NCBI GenBank assembly: GCA_937974245.1
Contig: CALJKV010000043.1
Location: 1-40,754 of the forward strand
Origin: an uncultured Chloroflexota bacterium
Lineage (GTDB): Bacteria > Chloroflexota > Anaerolineae > Aggregatilineales > Phototrophicaceae
Direction of reading: 5' to 3'
Length of the DNA: 40,754 bases
Within the stretch, counting starts at the first letter, position 1. Each line of letters opens with the position of its first letter. This document shows, piece by piece, positions 30,614-39,470 of this stretch. Under the pieces are notes generated by a model. It was given only the letters and a program-made list of their open reading frames with translations. It ran no database searches and was not told the DNA's origin. Made by a program: the position numbers and the translations under genes.

Positions 30614-33091
30614 TTATGCTTTGCTCACTTCGCCTGTGGTAATCGCCAGCGGTGCGGGTGTGTCACTCAGGTGGCGCGGCAGAATAACCGCCCCTTGTGG
30701 CGCTGCGCCATTCACATGCGCCCGGGCTTTGAGCGTTGAACCACCGGCGCTGATACTCACCATATCGCCATTTTCGACCCCCAGTTTCCGGGCATCCGCC
30801 GCGTTCATGGCGACGTAAGCATCCGGCACACGGGGATGCACCAGTTCACTGCTGCGGAAGACCCGTTCCCGGTTATAGAGTCGGGTCGCGGGGACAACCA
30901 GCAATTGACCGCCACCAGCTTTGATCGCTGCCAGTTTTTCAACCTTGCCCGTCGTGACCGCGCCACCGTTATCGGCTGCGGCAGGGATTTGCACACCCAG
31001 GCCGCCTTTATTGCGATAGGCTGTGCCGCCATAATACACATCGTCGCCACCCACCAACGGGAACTGCAGTTCGACATGCGCCAGCGCCTTGTAACTGATG
31101 CCAGCAAATGCGGGGATGTTTTGGGCAATTTCGTTCATCAGTATAGACGCGCTCAGTTTGGCACGCCCCAGGCCGAGTTGTTCACCCAGCCGGCTGAGCA
31201 CCTGCCAGGCCGGGAGCGCCTGCCCGATCGGGCCTTGCGCGGTGTAGAAACGCTGGACGCGCCGCTCACCATTGACGAACGAACCATCCCGTTCAGCAAA
31301 ACTCTGGATAGGTAGCGCCGCCGTTACACCGGGGACAGGTTCTTCTGCAAAAAGCGTGAGTTGGATAATCGTCTCGACCTGTTTCAACCAGGAAACCGCC
31401 GTCGGGTCATCAAACAACAGGTCAGCCTGGGCGATGAACAGCACTTTGGGCGGGTTGGCGATGATGTCCTGGGTGGCTTCCGGCGTGAAGCCCAGGTAAT
31501 ACTGCCCCATGCCATTCGCGCCGGGGAAGGTCGCCAGCAGCCCGTTATTGGGCTTGCCAACATGCCCGCTTTCGATCAGAAAATTCGCGGCGGCCTGCAT
31601 GAGCGCCCGGCTGCCTGCCAGGTCTACGCCTTCCGCCCCGGCGACGATGACCAGGTTTTTCGCCCCGGCCAGTTGCTTGGCTGTGCCGCCGTGTTCTTTT
31701 TGCAGCAGGTCAAATGCACCCGCTACTTTACTATAATCATAGTGAATGACTGTGCTGGCGAAGTCATCCATGCGGGTCGGGCGGCCATTCATAACGACCA
31801 CCAGCGCCCCGCGATCATGTGCCTGCTTAATCCGCAGCCGCCAGATCGGGACTTCTTCTTCCAGGTCACTGGCAACGATCAGCACCGCATCCCCTTTGCC
31901 GAGGTCGCTCAGGTTCGTCCCCTGGCCGACGCCGACTTGCGCCACCAGGTCAGCCCCAGCGTGGGTGGGCGGCCACGCGCCCAGGCGCTCACCACCCAGC
32001 CCGGTCACGAGCTGGCGCAGTTCCCACAGGTCTTCGTTGCTCATACCGCTTCCGGCAATCGCGGCGACACTCCCACCGGCAAGCTGGAGTTCGTTCGCCG
32101 CGTATTCGAGCGCAGTTTTCCACTCGGTTTCGTTAAAGTTACCCCCACGCCGCACCAACGGGCAGAGCAGACGGCTGTGTTCGTCACGAGTGAAGTGGTG
32201 GCCGAATCGCGTTTTATCAGAAATCCATATTTCGTTGACATATTCGTTCTGGCGCGGCATCACGCGCTTGATAATCGCCCGCCCGCCGTGATCGCGGTCT
32301 AAACGGATACTCAGGCTGATATTCGACCCAGCAGCATCATGCGGACAGATGCTCGGTACTTCGGTCAATTCCCAGGGACGCGCCCCAAACCGAAAATCGG
32401 CAGTGGTCAGCGCCCCCACCGGGCAAATATCGGCAGTGTTGCCGGAGAAATACGAGTCAAAACCAGGGTCACTGTTGGTGATTATCTGCAAACTGCGCCC
32501 GCGTTCGTGGAAGGCCAGCACATCATCCCCGGCGATTTCATCCTGGAAGCGGATGCAACGGGCACACTGGATACAACGCTCTTCATCGAGGAAGATCAAA
32601 TCGCCCAGCGGGACATGCTTATCCAGCTTGAGCTTGTCGCTGTATACCATGCGGCTATTGCCGGGGCCATGTTCCATCGTCAGGTTTTGCAGGGGGCATT
32701 CACCGCCCTTATCGCAGATCGGGCAGTCCAGCGGGTGGCTGGTCAACAGGAACTCGACCACATTTTCCCGCGCCTGCTCCACCTGGGGCGTATTGGTGCG
32801 GATCACCAGGCCGTCGCTGACTTTCGTCGTGCAGGCGGTTTGCAGCTTGGGGAACCAGCGAATCTGCGGATTTCCCTTGTCATCCAACAGCACCTCGCCG
32901 CTGGCCCGGTCTTTCTGGATGCTGCCCATCTCTACCAGGCACATCCGGCACATGCCCACCGGCTCCATTTTGGGATGGTAGCAGAACACCGGAATATCGT
33001 TGCCCGCCATTTTGGCAGCATCTACCAGGTTCATCCCGGTGGGGACATCATACGCTTTGTCATCTATGTAAATCTTGACCGTATCGGACAT
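30614..33091 (-). CDS. nuoG: NADH-quinone oxidoreductase subunit G
   Basis: Large iron-sulphur subunit of the NADH module, 825 residues. The N-terminal 2Fe-2S ligands are Cys37, 48, 51 and 87; the HxxxCxxCxxxxxC motif (His119, Cys123, 126, 132) binds N4-type cluster, and CIQCARCIRFQ with a later CPVGAL the following 4Fe-4S. The C-terminal molybdopterin-oxidoreductase-like part is complete in length but its first segment reads CPHDAAGSNI, lacking the extra Cys that bind cluster N7 in some bacteria. The molybdopterin-like part ends with an ADARKLGVENGDMV domain. Confidence 0.94.
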   Translation of the reverse strand: MSDTVKIYIDDKAYDVPTGMNLVDAAKMAGNDIPVFCYHPKMEPVGMCRMCLVEMGSIQKDRASGEVLLDDKGNPQIRWFPKLQTACTTKVSDGLVIRTNTPQVEQARENVVEFLLTSHPLDCPICDKGGECPLQNLTMEHGPGNSRMVYSDKLKLDKHVPLGDLIFLDEERCIQCARCIRFQDEIAGDDVLAFHERGRSLQIITNSDPGFDSYFSGNTADICPVGALTTADFRFGARPWELTEVPSICPHDAAGSNISLSIRLDRDHGGRAIIKRVMPRQNEYVNEIWISDKTRFGHHFTRDEHSRLLCPLVRRGGNFNETEWKTALEYAANELQLAGGSVAAIAGSGMSNEDLWELRQLVTGLGGERLGAWPPTHAGADLVAQVGVGQGTNLSDLGKGDAVLIVASDLEEEVPIWRLRIKQAHDRGALVVVMNGRPTRMDDFASTVIHYDYSKVAGAFDLLQKEHGGTAKQLAGAKNLVIVAGAEGVDLAGSRALMQAAANFLIESGHVGKPNNGLLATFPGANGMGQYYLGFTPEATQDIIANPPKVLFIAQADLLFDDPTAVSWLKQVETIIQLTLFAEEPVPGVTAALPIQSFAERDGSFVNGERRVQRFYTAQGPIGQALPAWQVLSRLGEQLGLGRAKLSASILMNEIAQNIPAFAGISYKALAHVELQFPLVGGDDVYYGGTAYRNKGGLGVQIPAAADNGGAVTTGKVEKLAAIKAGGGQLLVVPATRLYNRERVFRSSELVHPRVPDAYVAMNAADARKLGVENGDMVSISAGGSTLKARAHVNGAAPQGAVILPRHLSDTPAPLAITTGEVSKA

Positions 33092-33168
33092 TTGCCGTCA
33101 ACCCTTGTCCTATTTCAGCGAATCAACCTTATTGTATTTCGCGTTCGTTTGTTAATTTTATTGTTCAC

Positions 33169-33201
33169 CTCACCCTTCGAACCGCAGCAAGCAGGGGTGA
33201 G
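33169..33201 (-). repeat. Inverted repeat between accessory gene and nuoG
   Basis: CTCACCC (33169-33175) and GGGTGAG (33195-33201) are inverted copies with a 19-base spacer, in the 114-bp gap. An attenuator-like role is possible; there is no T run of note. Confidence 0.35.
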
Positions 33202-33205
33202 ATTG

Positions 33206-33619
33206 CTAACTTGGCGTGAATGTGTACGCCGCGATGCGCCACGCACCGTCCACCTGAGTGAGCGTGAAACTCGCCCGGTAGGACGTGCCGCCAAAAACCG
33301 CCGTGCCACTGACATTCCCCTGGCTTCCTTGCCCGGCCACAGTCGAGATAGACTGGTTCGGCAGACGCCACTCGGTCAATGTGCCGGACGGGATGGTCTG
33401 CGCAAAGGCAGCCGCCGAAAAACCGGCCTGTCTGGTGGGCGTGAGCAGGTCGTAAGCGGCCTGTAAATCACCGCCCTGAAGGGCAGTCAGAAACGTGTTG
33501 GCAGCGGTGACTACTGGCTGTGTTGCGCTGCCCAACATCCCAAAGAGGACAGCGACCAACAGCACCAACAGGACCACCAGGGCAACCATCGCCAAAAAGA
33601 ACCGCCGGATTCGCTTCAC
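33206..33619 (-). CDS. Membrane-anchored NTF2-like protein in nuo operon
   Basis: A 137-residue protein: a basic N-terminus, one membrane helix (about 10-31), then an outer domain with VTAANTFLTALQGGDLQAAYDLLTP and a final VDGAWRIAAYTFTP, the typical outline of DUF4878/NTF2-like domains. Orientation by charge puts the domain outside. Its place between nuoF and nuoG, with the upstream gene's stop only 4 bp before the start, suggests a role around complex I, but nothing shows it is a subunit. The start is GTG at 33619, with GAGG about eight bases upstream. Confidence 0.72.
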   Translation of the reverse strand: MKRIRRFFLAMVALVVLLVLLVAVLFGMLGSATQPVVTAANTFLTALQGGDLQAAYDLLTPTRQAGFSAAAFAQTIPSGTLTEWRLPNQSISTVAGQGSQGNVSGTAVFGGTSYRASFTLTQVDGAWRIAAYTFTPS

Positions 33620-33623
33620 CGCA

Positions 33624-34034
33624 TTATCCTCGTCTGCGACCCTCAATCTTCTTCAGGCCAACCAGCGCCCGGTCTTCAACCGCCTGGGCTACAAAACCCC
33701 AGTCGGATTCTGCCGCCTGATGAGCAGCCAGGTCGAGCGCCCGGCGGAAATCCGCTGCCGCCGCGTCAGGATCATCCCTTGTTAAAAAGTATTCTCCCCG
33801 CAGCACATAATTCACAGGGGTGTCCGGGTCAGTTGCAATAGCGGCATCCAATTCGCGCCGCTGTTCTGCCAGCGTTTCCGGCTCAGTATTCCCGGCCAGC
33901 CATGCCCATATTTGTTTCCACAGTGGGGGGCGCGGCGGGCTGGCAGGGGCGCTAACCGGCTCGTCTACCGTTTCCGGTAGGGACTCGCCATCCCCTTCGT
34001 CCGCCTCCGGCTGTGGCATGGCCTCATCAATCAT
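33624..34034 (-). CDS. Acidic protein with TPR-like pair in nuo operon
   Basis: A 136-residue soluble protein. Residues 1-38 are acidic and proline-rich, with an aromatic WKQIWAWLAG segment after; the rest (about 55-125) shows helix pairs like tetratricopeptide repeats (TPVNYVLRGEYFLTRDDPDAAAADFRRALDLA). It starts 3 bp after the nuoF stop. It may help assembly of the NADH module or the neighbouring membrane protein; this is inferred from position only. Confidence 0.7.
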   Translation of the reverse strand: MIDEAMPQPEADEGDGESLPETVDEPVSAPASPPRPPLWKQIWAWLAGNTEPETLAEQRRELDAAIATDPDTPVNYVLRGEYFLTRDDPDAAAADFRRALDLAAHQAAESDWGFVAQAVEDRALVGLKKIEGRRRG

Positions 34035-34037
34035 CGC

Positions 34038-35342
34038 CTAGCCCCCAGCGGTGGCTTTCTGTTTAGCTGCCGGTTTGTTACTTTTGCCATTTTCCGGCTG
34101 CCGGGCATGTTTGGCGAAATCCTCTGGGAACTGCTTCACGGTATGGATAACCGGGTTAGCCGCGAAGTCACCCAGGGCACACAGCGTCGTCCCCTGCATA
34201 TTCTTAGCGACGTTTTCAATCAGCTTAATGTCATCAAGGCTGCCCTGCCCGGCCATGATACGATCCAGCACTTTGTCCAGCCAGTACGTGCCTTCACGAC
34301 ACGGGGCGCACTTGCCACAGCTTTCATGCGTGAAAAACTTGATGATCTTCGACGCTGCCCAGGCCATATCCACCGTCTCATCCATGACGATAATCGAGGC
34401 AGACCCTAGAATCGTGCCTATTTTCTCCATCCCCTCATAGCTCAAGGGGGCGTCCAGCGTCGTATCATTCACACGGATCACCGGGCCAGAACCGCCGGAG
34501 GGCAGAATGCCCTTGAAACTGCGCCCTTCCGGGGGGCCACCAGCATAATCATAGAGCAATTCGCGCAGCGTGATGCCCATCGGCAGTTCATAGTTGCCGG
34601 GCTTCTGCACATGACCGCTGACGCAAAAAATCTTGGTTCCGGCGCTGTTTTCCGTGCCGATTTTCTTAAACTCATCCGCGCCGTTGTTGATAATCCACGG
34701 GACGTTGGTAAGGGTCTCGACATTATTCACGACGGTGGCCTCACCATACAGGCCGCCGCCCTTCTGCGCCGGGAATGGCGGGCGCACACGGGGCTGCCCC
34801 AATTTGCCTTCCAGGCTGTTGAGCAAGGCGCTCTCTTCACCACAGATGTAAGCACCCGCGCCCAGGTGAGTGTAAACATTGCATGTCCAGCCCGTACCCT
34901 GGATGTTCTCGCCAATATACCCGGCTTTGTAGGCTTCAGCGATATGCTTGTCGAGTTCGTGGGCGACATCCCAGAACTCACCGCGCAGGTAAATATAGAC
35001 CGCCGTCGCCTGAATCGCCCAGGCACAGATCAACGCACCTTCGATCAACTGGTGCGGGTTGGTTTCCATGATTTCGCGGTCTTTGAAGGTGCCGGTTTCG
35101 CTCTCATCAGCATTCACCGCCACATACTTGACCGGCTCATTCTTGGGGATGAAACTCCACTTGACGCCAGCCGGGAAGCCCGCACCGCCGCGCCCACGCA
35201 GGTTCGACGCCTTCACCACGTCAATCACTTCTTCCGGTTTCATCTTCAAGGCGGTTTCAAACGCCTTGTACCCGCCGTTCTTCACATAGACATCGTATTT
35301 GTGAATATCCGGGATTTCTCTTGCGCGTAACAGGATGTGCAT
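34038..35342 (-). CDS. nuoF: NADH-quinone oxidoreductase subunit F (NADH/FMN site)
   Basis: Subunit that accepts electrons from NADH, 434 residues. The NADH-binding GRGGAGFPAGVKWSF (50-64), the FMN-side ADESETGTFKDRE and GAGAYICGEESALLNSLEG, and the 4Fe-4S site in ESCGKCAPCREGTYW with the later CALGDFA Cys are all present. The ATG at 35342 is preferred to the GTG six bases upstream because GAGGGG is five bases before it. The preceding gap (77 bp) holds a palindrome. The C-terminus is Lys/Ala rich. Confidence 0.95.
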   Translation of the reverse strand: MHILLRAREIPDIHKYDVYVKNGGYKAFETALKMKPEEVIDVVKASNLRGRGGAGFPAGVKWSFIPKNEPVKYVAVNADESETGTFKDREIMETNPHQLIEGALICAWAIQATAVYIYLRGEFWDVAHELDKHIAEAYKAGYIGENIQGTGWTCNVYTHLGAGAYICGEESALLNSLEGKLGQPRVRPPFPAQKGGGLYGEATVVNNVETLTNVPWIINNGADEFKKIGTENSAGTKIFCVSGHVQKPGNYELPMGITLRELLYDYAGGPPEGRSFKGILPSGGSGPVIRVNDTTLDAPLSYEGMEKIGTILGSASIIVMDETVDMAWAASKIIKFFTHESCGKCAPCREGTYWLDKVLDRIMAGQGSLDDIKLIENVAKNMQGTTLCALGDFAANPVIHTVKQFPEDFAKHARQPENGKSNKPAAKQKATAGG

Positions 35343-35394
35343 ATTCACCCCTCTTGATCAGATGGAAGTAAAAAGTGGTCAGTGTTTTATCGGC

Positions 35395-35418
35395 GGGCGA
35401 GGCGTACCTCGCCCCTAC
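35395..35418. repeat. Palindrome in nuoE-nuoF gap
   Basis: GGGCGAGG (35395-35402) and CCTCGCCC (35407-35414) form a perfect 8-bp stem around CGTA, followed by CTAC. Confidence 0.7.
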
Positions 35419-35425
35419 GCACTTT

Positions 35426-35920
35426 CTACTCTTCTTGTTTCTTCGCTTCAGCACGCTTTTCTTCAATGAAGGTCTTCATCTTGTCCATATCCAGGTTTTC
35501 CATAAAGTGGAAATTACACTGGAGCATCGGCGCTTTGTCGCAAGCCGCCAGGCACATGACATGCTCAACCGTGAACAGGCCATCGCGGGACGTGCCACCG
35601 TCTTCGACTTCCAGGTAGGCCTTGAGTTCCTCATAGAACTCATCAGCACCCCGCAGCGCACACGGCAAGTCAGTACAGACTTGCAGCCAGTGCTTGCCCT
35701 TCGGCTTTTCCGAGTACATGGTATAGAACCCGGCAATAGACTTCACCTGGGTGGAGTCCATATCGCACAGTTCCGCTACTTCCTGAATCGCTTCCGGGCT
35801 AATCCAGCCGTATTCTTCCTGCGCGATATACAGCAGCGGCATCACCACCGAGCGTTTTGTCGGGTATTTGGCAAACTGAGCTGCGATGCGTTCGGCATAT
35901 TTTTCATCGTGGATTGACAT
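35426..35920 (-). CDS. nuoE: NADH-quinone oxidoreductase subunit E (2Fe-2S)
   Basis: Thioredoxin-like 2Fe-2S subunit of the NADH module, 164 residues, ligands Cys82, 87, 123 and 127 (VCTDLPCALRGA and CLAACDKAPM). ATG at 35920 has AGGA seven bases upstream; nuoD ends 8 bp away. Ends with a Lys/Glu-rich tail. Confidence 0.95.
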   Translation of the reverse strand: MSIHDEKYAERIAAQFAKYPTKRSVVMPLLYIAQEEYGWISPEAIQEVAELCDMDSTQVKSIAGFYTMYSEKPKGKHWLQVCTDLPCALRGADEFYEELKAYLEVEDGGTSRDGLFTVEHVMCLAACDKAPMLQCNFHFMENLDMDKMKTFIEEKRAEAKKQEE

Positions 35921-35928
35921 AAACGTTC

Positions 35929-37179
35929 CTATCTATCACAGTCACCCAATACCACGTCCATGCTGCTGGCAATGGCAACCAGGTCAGCCAGCATATAGCC
36001 TTTGGTGATCACCGGGAGCGAACTGATGTGCATAAACGATGGCGTCTTAAAATGTACGCGGCGTGGTTTCGTGCCACCATCCCCATGCAGGTAGCAGCCG
36101 ATCTCCCCACGCGGGCTTTCAATGCTCACAAAAACCTCTTCGTCCGGCGCGGGAAAGCCTTCCGTCCACAGCTTGAAGTGATGAATGACCGCCTCCATGC
36201 TCTGACCCAACGCGCTGCGGGGAGGTGGGACGAATTTGCGGTCATCAGAGCGGAAGCTACCTTTCGCGGTTTCCAGTTTCTTAATCGCCTGCCGGATGAT
36301 CTTGTGGCTTTCGCGCATCTCATGAATACGGACAATGTAGCGGTCAAAAACATCGCCGTGTTCGCCCAGCGGCACTTCAAAATCATACTGCTCGTAACCG
36401 CTGTAGGGCATCGCCTTGCGAATATCCCAGTTCACGCCGCTGCCCCGCAGACCTGGCCCGCTGACCCCCCACGCCAACGCCTGATCCGGCTCAATTGTGC
36501 CAATACCCTGGGTGCGGTCAATCCAGATCGGATTGTTCGTCAACAGGAGTTCATAATCATCCACTTTTGCCAGGAAAATATCCAGGAAGCCTTCCAGTGT
36601 CGGCAGGAAATCGGGGGTGAGGTCGCGCCACACCCCGCCAGGGCGGAAGTAGCTGCCCATCATCCGTTGCCCGGAGAGCATCTCGAACATTGTCAGGATA
36701 CGTTCACGCTCACGGAAGGCGTACAGGAAAACACTCATCGCCCCCAGGTCAAGCGCGTGGGTACCTAACCAGACAAGGTGACTGGCGATGCGCGACATTT
36801 CCAGTAGCATCACGCGGATCACCTGCGCCCGTTCCGGCACATCCAGGTCAACCAGTTTCTCAATCGCCATACAGAAAGCCATGTTGTTGGACATGGGCGA
36901 CAGGTAGTCCATCCGATCAGTGAGCGGCACACCCTGTTCATACCGCTTGGACTCGATGGTCTTTTCGATGCCGGTATGCAGATAGCCCACATCCGGCAGA
37001 CAGGTGACGATTTCCTCACCATCCAGTTCCAGCAGCAGCCGTAAAACGCCGTGCGTACTGGGGTGGTGCGGCCCCATATTGAGTAGCATGGTTTCCCCGG
37101 TGAGCGCTCGTTCAGAGACCAGCCCTCGCAGATCGTCAATACTGCCTTCCCACTTGCTTACTTGTTCAGCCACAGCCAT
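35929..37179 (-). CDS. nuoD: NADH-quinone oxidoreductase subunit D
   Basis: Quinone-site subunit (49 kDa type), 416 residues, not fused to NuoC. Family signatures: MGPHHPSTHGVLRL (35-48), DVGYLHTGIEKTIE, the LSPMSNNMAFCMAIEK segment and the C-terminal CDR at the end. The GIGTIE and GPGLRGSG blocks are also standard. It starts 11 bp after nuoC stops. Confidence 0.95.
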   Translation of the reverse strand: MAVAEQVSKWEGSIDDLRGLVSERALTGETMLLNMGPHHPSTHGVLRLLLELDGEEIVTCLPDVGYLHTGIEKTIESKRYEQGVPLTDRMDYLSPMSNNMAFCMAIEKLVDLDVPERAQVIRVMLLEMSRIASHLVWLGTHALDLGAMSVFLYAFRERERILTMFEMLSGQRMMGSYFRPGGVWRDLTPDFLPTLEGFLDIFLAKVDDYELLLTNNPIWIDRTQGIGTIEPDQALAWGVSGPGLRGSGVNWDIRKAMPYSGYEQYDFEVPLGEHGDVFDRYIVRIHEMRESHKIIRQAIKKLETAKGSFRSDDRKFVPPPRSALGQSMEAVIHHFKLWTEGFPAPDEEVFVSIESPRGEIGCYLHGDGGTKPRRVHFKTPSFMHISSLPVITKGYMLADLVAIASSMDVVLGDCDR

Positions 37180-37190
37180 AGTCGACTCCG

Positions 37191-37754
37191 TTATTCTTTC
37201 GCAAACGGCTTGTGCTTCAGGATTTCGTCCACGTTGAACGAGAACTGCACGGTTTCATAACCCAATGGATAATCGCGGCGGTGCGGGTGTCCGTCCCAGT
37301 CGTCCGGCAGCAAAACACGCTTCATGTTGGGGTGTCCCACAAACGTGACGCCCATCAAGTCATAGATCTCGCGTTCCAGCCAGTTCGCCCCCGGCCAGAC
37401 ATCGGTCAAAGTGCCAACCTGGGGGTCGTCTTCCGGCAGAAACACCTTGAGCCGCAGACGGCGGTTATAGAGCATTGAATACAGGTGATACGACACGCCG
37501 AAGCGATCCGGCCTGCCGCTGATCCCGATGACACCCCCTACCGGGCTGACCTCGGCATAATCCACCGCACTGATATCGGACAGGTAGTTATAGACCAGCC
37601 CGGCGGTATCACGGAAGAACTGCGCCACCTTCACCAACTGTGCTGGCACAATCACCAGCGTGGTTTCCCCCCGGAAGGTTTTCACATCCTGAAGGGCGTC
37701 CGGCAGTGCTTTCTGGATGGCTTCTGCCGGGTCGAGTGCTTTTGGAATGTCCAT
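37191..37754 (-). CDS. nuoC: NADH-quinone oxidoreductase subunit C
   Basis: The 30-kDa-type subunit, 187 residues. The signature ANWLEREIYDLMGVTFVGHP and the GHPHRRDYPLGYE end are both present. It connects to NuoD in the stalk. ATG at 37754. The 80-bp gap to nuoB carries a palindrome. Confidence 0.95.
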   Translation of the reverse strand: MDIPKALDPAEAIQKALPDALQDVKTFRGETTLVIVPAQLVKVAQFFRDTAGLVYNYLSDISAVDYAEVSPVGGVIGISGRPDRFGVSYHLYSMLYNRRLRLKVFLPEDDPQVGTLTDVWPGANWLEREIYDLMGVTFVGHPNMKRVLLPDDWDGHPHRRDYPLGYETVQFSFNVDEILKHKPFAKE

Positions 37755-37788
37755 AAATCGCTCTCACAAGTTCACTAATCAGCATAGA

Positions 37789-37806
37789 GACACGGTGCAC
37801 CGTGTC
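37789..37806. repeat. Perfect 18-bp palindrome in nuoB-nuoC gap
   Basis: GACACGGTGCACCGTGTC is fully self-complementary, flanked by AGA on the left and CCT on the right. Confidence 0.75.
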
Positions 37807-37834
37807 CCTGGTTGGTGTTCACATAGTTCTGGCT

Positions 37835-38317
37835 TTAGGCCCAGTCTTTGATAGTTTCCCGACGCACTTTCTCATGCAGCATCATAATGCCGTCCAGAAG
37901 TTGCTCCGGGCGCGGCGGGCATCCGGCGACATATACATCCACCGGGACAATCTCATCTACACCCTGCACGACAGCGTAGTTGTTATACACGCCACCGCAT
38001 GAAGCACAGTCCCCCATCGCAATCACCCAGTTAGGGGTCGCCATCTGGTCGTAGAGCTGGCGCACAACCGGGGCCATTTTGCGCGTGACACGACCGGAGA
38101 CGATGAGCAGGTCGGCCTGGCGAGGAGTGGCGCGGTTTAGTTCCATGCCAAACCGTGACAGATCATAATTGGAGGCCTGCGTGCTCATATATTCAATGGC
38201 ACAGCACGCCAACCCGAAAAGCAGCGGCCACATCGCACCGGTACGTCCCCAGTTTATGGCCGCGTCCAGCGTCGTTGTGACAACGCCCAGATTACCCAGT
38301 TTTGACGTTACTCCCAT
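37835..38317 (-). CDS. nuoB: NADH-quinone oxidoreductase subunit B (cluster N2)
   Basis: Subunit that binds the terminal 4Fe-4S cluster N2, 160 residues. Ligands are Cys38-Cys39 in GLACCAIEYM, Cys104 in GDCASCGG and Cys133 in VAGCPP. The start is the ATG at 38317, which has GGGAG seven bases upstream and overlaps the end of nuoA by 10 bp; a GTG at 38338 would be deeper in nuoA. Confidence 0.95.
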   Translation of the reverse strand: MGVTSKLGNLGVVTTTLDAAINWGRTGAMWPLLFGLACCAIEYMSTQASNYDLSRFGMELNRATPRQADLLIVSGRVTRKMAPVVRQLYDQMATPNWVIAMGDCASCGGVYNNYAVVQGVDEIVPVDVYVAGCPPRPEQLLDGIMMLHEKVRRETIKDWA

Positions 38318-38667
38318 TCCAACGCTCCCTTTTTCCACTCATAAATAAACCCGACGGTCAGGATAAAAAGGAACACACCCATAATTATTAAACCGTAAAC
38401 CCCCAGGTCTCGGAAAACCACGGCCCAGGGCAGGAAGAAAATCACTTCAATATCGAAAATGATAAACAGCACTGCCACCAGATAAAACTTCACCGGCATC
38501 CGGCGCACGGCCTGGCCGATGGGCTTCATACCGCTTTCGTAAGGCGCTTGCTTGCGCGAGGTTGGGCGGTGCGGCCCAAGCAGGCGTGAAAGCATGACAA
38601 CAAGTAAGGCGACAAGCACAGACAGCCCCAAAAGGGCTGCGACAGGTGCAAATTCCTGGAGAGCCAT
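38308..38667 (-). CDS. nuoA: NADH-quinone oxidoreductase subunit A
   Basis: Small three-helix subunit, 119 residues, first gene of the nuo operon. PYESGMKPIG, FYLVAVLFIIFDIEVIFFLPW with its conserved Asp-Glu pair, and the C-terminal FEW-type end are typical. A sigma70-like promoter lies 45-73 bp upstream. Confidence 0.95.
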   Translation of the reverse strand: MALQEFAPVAALLGLSVLVALLVVMLSRLLGPHRPTSRKQAPYESGMKPIGQAVRRMPVKFYLVAVLFIIFDIEVIFFLPWAVVFRDLGVYGLIIMGVFLFILTVGFIYEWKKGALEWE

Positions 38668-38711
38668 GATCTACCCCGGATTGTTCAATTCAGCACAAAT
38701 AAAACAGGTTG

Positions 38712-38740
38712 AGATTAACATAACCACTGGGCGATGTCAA
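38712..38740 (-). promoter_or_regulatory. Sigma70-type promoter of nuo operon
   Basis: On the minus strand TTGACA (38735-38740), a 17-base spacer and TAATCT (38712-38717) with a TG extension. This is the best promoter in the window. Transcription would start near 38705, giving a 38-base leader before nuoA. Confidence 0.75.
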
Positions 38741-38813
38741 ACGCTAAATATACCTTATCTTTGCGGACGAATACAAGCAACTGGGTGCAGGTTTCTGGTG
38801 CGATGCCCACTGC

Positions 38814-39089
38814 CTACTCGTAACGTTCCACCGCGTCCACAATGCCGACGATGACTGCCCGAACGGGGCCGGTGCCACGTTTTCGGATCACCTGGCGGGC
38901 ACTGCTTCCTTCATCTAAGACAACCACGACATCTCCCACCCCGGCTTGCACGTCATCCAGGCAGATGTCATAGGCGCTGGTTTCACTGCCGTCCAGATTG
39001 AGGCGGGCGACCAGCATGAGTTTATGCTGGTTGTAGAGCGGGTGCTTGATGGTGCTGACCACCGTTCCTTTCACACGACCGATGTACAT
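38814..39089 (-). CDS. EutN/CcmL microcompartment vertex protein, short
   Basis: A 91-residue protein of the pentameric shell family (EutN/CcmL) that caps vertices of bacterial microcompartments. Begins MYIGRVKGTVVSTIKHP and ends AVIVGIVDAVE, with the GVGDVVVVLDEGSSARQ turn in the middle; this is a complete single domain of normal length. AAGGA stands seven bases before ATG. It follows the longer EutN gene by 3 bp and is the last of the operon. Confidence 0.9.
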   Translation of the reverse strand: MYIGRVKGTVVSTIKHPLYNQHKLMLVARLNLDGSETSAYDICLDDVQAGVGDVVVVLDEGSSARQVIRKRGTGPVRAVIVGIVDAVERYE

Positions 39090-39092
39090 GGG

Positions 39093-39467
39093 CTAGTCCT
39101 TTTTGCGCTTGCGGGAGCGCTTCGGTTTGGCGGACGGCGCGGCAACCTGCGGGCCGTGCGCGAAGACTTTCCAGGCCACACTATCGGCGTCGTACAGGGG
39201 GCGGTCATCCACGTCGTCTACTATGCCCACCACCGCCGCATCCACCGGGACAAATTCAACCGGCAGCGCGAAAGCCGCTTCTTTGGAAGCGACTACGAAT
39301 ACCAGTTCATCCTGCCCGGCCTGCTGGGTAGCATCTACTGCCACATACGGTTCACCGTCCGGCTGCCGGTGTATGTCCAGCGGCTGGACAATAAGAAACT
39401 TGACGCCCTCCAGGCCGCGATATTTCTGGGTGGCGACTAAATTACCAATAACCCGCGCAAATTTCAT
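39093..39467 (-). CDS. EutN/CcmL microcompartment vertex protein with basic tail
   Basis: A 124-residue EutN/CcmL relative. The pentamer-forming core covers about 1-90 (FARVIGNLVATQKYRGLEG, VAVDATQQAGQDELVFVVAS, PVDAAVVGIVDDV). A C-terminal extension of about 35 residues ends in a strongly basic KPKRSRKRKKD, not usual in the family, which could touch nucleic acid, membrane or cargo. The start is ATG at 39467, three bases after the stop of the TIR-HEAT gene; GGGAG lies inside that gene's end. Confidence 0.9.
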   Translation of the reverse strand: MKFARVIGNLVATQKYRGLEGVKFLIVQPLDIHRQPDGEPYVAVDATQQAGQDELVFVVASKEAAFALPVEFVPVDAAVVGIVDDVDDRPLYDADSVAWKVFAHGPQVAAPSAKPKRSRKRKKD

Positions 39468-39470
39468 GCC

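Noticed and set aside
20844..38667. Complex I of the F420H2- or ferredoxin-linked type
   Set aside because: nuoE, nuoF and nuoG with NADH and FMN motifs are all present, so it is the NADH-linked form.
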